NCBI GenBank assembly: GCA_007129635.1
Contig: SKVE01000351.1
Location: 1-8,771 of the forward strand
Direction of reading: 5' to 3'
Origin: Planctomycetaceae bacterium
GTDB taxonomy: Bacteria; Planctomycetota; Planctomycetia; Pirellulales; Pirellulaceae
DNA: 8,771 nucleotides
In this document: in pieces, positions 6,634-8,771 of the stretch
Numbering within the stretch: position 1 is the stretch's first letter
Layout of the letters: the number at the start of each line of letters is the position of its first letter
The notes under the pieces: generated by a model
Seen by the model: only the letters and a program-made list of their open reading frames with translations
Told to the model about the DNA's origin: nothing
The model's database searches: none
Translations under genes and position numbers: made by a program

Positions 6634-7872
6634 ATGCTCAGCGAGAAAACGGTCCAAATCGTCAAGAGGATCACCCCAGCCGTGGCCGCCAATGCGGAAA
6701 CCATCACGCGACGCTTCTACGTGCGAATGTTCGAGGGAAACCCGGAGGTCAAGGCATTCTTCAACCAGTCTCACCAACACACGGGCGGCCAGCAGAAGGC
6801 GCTGGCCGGGGCGATTTGTGCCTATTTTACTCACATTGACAACCTTGAAACACTCACACCTGCGATCGAATTGATCGCGCAAAAGCACTGTTCGCTGGGT
6901 GTCAAGCCGGAACACTACCCGATCGTCGGAAAGCACCTGCTGGCTGCGATCCAGGATGTGATGGGCGATGACGGGACCGTCGAAATCATCGACGCCGTAG
7001 CCGAAGCCTATGGCTTGCTTGCCGATATTTGCATCGGTCGCGAGTCGCGGGTTTACGAAGAGCAAAGAGCGAAAGCAGGCGGCTGGAATGGGTACCGAAA
7101 GCTGGTGGTTGAGCGGAAGGTAGCTGAGAGCGAGGTCGTCACGTCCTTTTATCTTACGCCGGACGACGACGAACCACTGCCGGACTATCTGCCGGGGCAA
7201 TACATCACGGTCAAAGTCGACCATCCGACGACACCAACATCGCCTCGCAACTACAGTCTGTCGGATCGACCGGGCACGGGACACTTTCGCATCAGCGTCA
7301 AGCGCGAGTCCCGTCCCCATGACAATGCAGCCGATGGCTTGATCTCGACTCATCTTCACGACGCGGTCAACCAGGGCGAACGTCTCGACGTTGGCCCGCC
7401 GTGCGGCGAGTTCACTCTCGATCCGGCTTCTGCTCACGGTCGCCCCGTCGTGTTGCTGGCCGGTGGCATCGGCGTGACGCCTCTGCTGGCAATGGCCAAA
7501 TCGCTTCATCACGCAAAGAACAGCACACCGGTCTATTTCCTGCAGGCCGCAAAGAACAGCCGCGTGCATGCGCTGGGCGGCGAGGTCCGTTCGCTCGGTG
7601 GCAACGGATCGAATTTCCAAACGCATGTCATCTATGACGAGCCGCTCTCGGACGACCTTTCATCCGGTCGATGTGACAGCCAGGGCGTCGTGACAACCGA
7701 TTTACTGCGTCGATGGGTACCGTTCAGCGATGCCGACTTCTACGTCTGTGGCCCGGCGCCCTTCATGGCCAACGTGCTGATCTGTCTTCGCGAACTGCAA
7801 GTCGCCGAACACCGCGTTCGACATGAGTTCTTCGGTCCCAAGCAGGCGCTGGAGCTAAGGACCGGCGAATGA
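6634..7872 (+). CDS. hmp: Flavohaemoglobin / nitric oxide dioxygenase
   Basis: This enzyme oxidises nitric oxide to nitrate using O2 and NAD(P)H in the cytoplasm, protecting against nitrosative stress. The 412-residue product has three domains. The globin domain (1-about 140) has Tyr29 (B10), Gln53 (E7), the proximal haem ligand His85 and Tyr95, all at E. coli Hmp numbers; Glu137 corresponds to E. coli Glu135 after a two-residue insertion. The FAD domain (about 155-265) has the RxYS motif at Arg205-Ser208 (RNYSLSDRP) and RISVKRE. The NAD(P)H domain has [14 protein letters not shown] (Gly277-Pro283), CGPAPFM (372-378) and the C-terminal EFFGP. The ATG at 6634 starts [12 protein letters not shown] like other Hmp proteins and has AGGA 7 bases upstream. 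An in-frame TTG at 6568 would lie inside the -10 box and is rejected. No regulator gene is adjacent. The gene appears intact. Confidence 0.97.
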   Translation: MLSEKTVQIVKRITPAVAANAETITRRFYVRMFEGNPEVKAFFNQSHQHTGGQQKALAGAICAYFTHIDNLETLTPAIELIAQKHCSLGVKPEHYPIVGKHLLAAIQDVMGDDGTVEIIDAVAEAYGLLADICIGRESRVYEEQRAKAGGWNGYRKLVVERKVAESEVVTSFYLTPDDDEPLPDYLPGQYITVKVDHPTTPTSPRNYSLSDRPGTGHFRISVKRESRPHDNAADGLISTHLHDAVNQGERLDVGPPCGEFTLDPASAHGRPVVLLAGGIGVTPLLAMAKSLHHAKNSTPVYFLQAAKNSRVHALGGEVRSLGGNGSNFQTHVIYDEPLSDDLSSGRCDSQGVVTTDLLRRWVPFSDADFYVCGPAPFMANVLICLRELQVAEHRVRHEFFGPKQALELRTGE

Positions 7873-7898
7873 ATTCGTGTCGCGTGTCGAGGAGGGGG

Positions 7899-8150
7899 GG
7901 CGATGGCATCGAACACTTCGCGGAAAAACACCATCGACGGCAGGACGTTCGCCTTGGCGATCAAGGACAACCACTTGCGCCGCTGCTCGGCGATCCTAAA
8001 GGCGGCTCGGAACAGTCGTTCGAAACCCGACCGAGTCACCTTCAGGTCGTCGTGTACTGCCGAAGCGCCGTCCTGCCGCCAGAGACCGGATGGTTGGTCA
8101 AGGGCGAACGGCGAGTCACGATGGGGCTGGATGATCGGACCCGGCTCAGG
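7899..8150 (-). pseudogene. Internal fragment of an isopropylmalate/isocitrate dehydrogenase-family gene
   Basis: In the minus-strand frame, the stretch VTRSGFERLFRAAFRIAEQ, then RRKWLSLIAKANVLPSMVFF and REVFDAIA, follows the middle of LeuB-type beta-decarboxylating dehydrogenases. In that family an ER pair, an AF..A..RRK helix and the KANVL segment (here 7941-7955) come in this order and spacing; the Lys and Asn of KANVL are active-site residues. A possible counterpart of the family's upstream RE(N/L) segment is RDSPFALD. The N-terminal third and the entire C-terminal region with the Asp metal ligands and cofactor site are absent. The similarity stops at a G7 tract (7894-7900), only 27 bp from the hmp stop, and the frame then runs antisense into hmp to a stop at 7740. 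This is a remnant and not a working enzyme. The exact family member is uncertain. Confidence 0.55.
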
Positions 8151-8162
8151 GATATGTCGGAA

Positions 8163-8318
8163 GCCATCCGGCAACCGCCGCGGCTGGACAAACTCGGCTT
8201 GTGCCGGCCGCCACGCCCGGATGTTCTTGCCCCTGGCCAGCCACAACATGGAATCCCCATGCTGCTGGATCAGCCATTTGCTATTCCTGTCGTACGGTTG
8301 GTGTTGGTCTTGACTCAG
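8163..8318 (-). pseudogene. N-terminal remnant resembling planctomycete Rpn-type (PD-(D/E)XK nuclease/transposase-like) proteins
   Basis: The minus-strand frame reads SQDQHQPYDRNSKWLIQQHG followed by DSMLWLARGKNIRAWRPAQA and EFVQPRRLPDG. From memory this resembles the N-terminus of Rpn-like putative transposase/nuclease proteins that occur in many copies in planctomycetes, where a (Y/F)DxxxKxL start precedes the nuclease core. No database check was possible. After LPDG the expected core strands of the nuclease are absent, and the frame passes into dehydrogenase-like sequence. There is no ATG, GTG or TTG in the right place. A CTG at 8318-8316 sits where the start would be expected, with an in-frame TAA just upstream (8324-8322), so the start codon may have been lost. 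The only in-frame ATG (8249) would remove the conserved beginning. Best read as a decapitated, truncated copy. Confidence 0.42.
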
Positions 8319-8376
8319 GTTTTAAGATGGGAAGCGAACGGCCCGGTGGCTTGGCAAAAGCTCCGACACTCTCCGA

Positions 8377-8771
8377 TCAGCGACTTTTCTTCGCCACTCG
8401 TCGCCAAAAGTTGCGATTCAAGACCAGGCCTCCTTCCGGCACCAGGGCCTGGCGCAACAAGAGATCGCGAATCGTCTGCCGGATCACGGCGATGGGCTGG
8501 GGCAGCACACACTGGGTCAGGCACTGGGCCACCTGCCAGGCGAGCGTATCCAGCAGCACCCCGCCGGGCACCCAGTCTACCGTGGCACGCTCGGCCAGTT
8601 CTGCCAGGTGCTCGATATCCAGCCAGGTTGGCAACGGTTCGGGAAGCAGCTTTCGTTGTAAAGCGACGTGCCATTTTTTGGCCGAGTTCCAGCGGAACAA
8701 GACCGCCAACGTCAAGAAACGAATCAGCACCGCCGGCAGCGTCAACGCGGAATGTTCGCGTGTATCATGAA
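8377..8771 (-). CDS. Hypothetical protein, partial (5' end outside window)
   Basis: The frame is open from the right edge to a TAG at 8379-8377, giving about 130 residues. It enters as HDTREHSALTLPAVLIRFLT, so the true start probably lies beyond the window; a TTG at 8745 is the only alternative inside. The sequence looks helical, with a hydrophobic stretch (LPAVLIRFLTLAVLF) and then basic and leucine-rich segments (WHVALQRKLLPEPLP, DIEHLAELAE, IAVIRQTIRDLLLRQ), ending WRRVAKKSR. I recognise no family. Two overlapping plus-strand frames are also open here, but their composition is Arg/Pro/Ser-rich and shadow-like, whereas this one has a normal residue mix. It may be real, or the tail of another remnant, given its neighbours. 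Confidence 0.4.
   Translation of the reverse strand, partial: HDTREHSALTLPAVLIRFLTLAVLFRWNSAKKWHVALQRKLLPEPLPTWLDIEHLAELAERATVDWVPGGVLLDTLAWQVAQCLTQCVLPQPIAVIRQTIRDLLLRQALVPEGGLVLNRNFWRRVAKKSR

Noticed and set aside
6283..7626. 447-codon minus-strand open frame
   Set aside because: It is antisense to hmp, whose identity is certain from conserved motifs, and it shows no recognisable domain.
8201..8770. Plus-strand 189-codon frame at the right end
   Set aside because: Rich in Ser, Arg, Pro and Cys with no domain-like pattern. It overlaps minus-strand frames with better residue composition and recognisable fragments.
1..8771. tRNA, rRNA, CRISPR array, complete insertion sequence or attachment site
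   Set aside because: Reading both strands, I saw no cloverleaf with a TTC-loop, no regularly spaced repeats and no paired terminal inverted repeats with target duplication.

Overview
This GC-rich window (high fifties to about 60% GC by eye) looks like chromosomal DNA from a planctomycete, probably of the Pirellula/Rhodopirellula type. That assignment is inference from the style of EF-P and its neighbours, the large secreted protein of unknown family, and the Rpn-like remnant; no rRNA or other phylogenetic marker is present. Seven protein-coding genes can be supported, together with two degraded gene fragments and one regulatory region.

Positions 1-3582 hold an EF-P module. Elongation factor P (minus strand, GTG start at 2453) is followed by epmA, the EF-P lysine ligase, and then by a CPBP-family intramembrane protease that runs off the left edge. 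These three probably form one minus-strand operon. epmB, the lysine 2,3-aminomutase that makes beta-lysine for EpmA, is transcribed divergently from a 103-bp shared intergenic region. The target protein and both modification enzymes are therefore side by side. A small OB-fold-like DUF3127 gene (3637-3996) follows epmB on the plus strand and ends in an acidic Pro-Phe tip resembling that of SSB.

Positions 4062-6281 encode a 739-residue secreted protein on the minus strand. It looks like a multidomain glycoside-hydrolase-type enzyme that I cannot place in a named family. Its start is followed by a 352-bp divergent intergenic region. This carries a strong sigma70-type promoter overlapped by two imperfect palindromes, which drives hmp (6634-7872), a complete flavohaemoglobin (nitric oxide dioxygenase) with all key haem, FAD and NAD(P)H residues.

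From 7873 to the right edge the DNA looks like a gene graveyard. One minus-strand reading frame joins an apparent Rpn-type N-terminus with no normal start codon to an internal slice of an isopropylmalate/isocitrate dehydrogenase-family gene, which is cut off 27 bp from the hmp stop. A further minus-strand ORF of unknown function enters from the right edge. The most interesting items are the hmp operator region, the unclassified secreted enzyme, the SSB-like tail of the DUF3127 protein and the remnant junction. I see no clear evidence of a wholly new multi-gene system.
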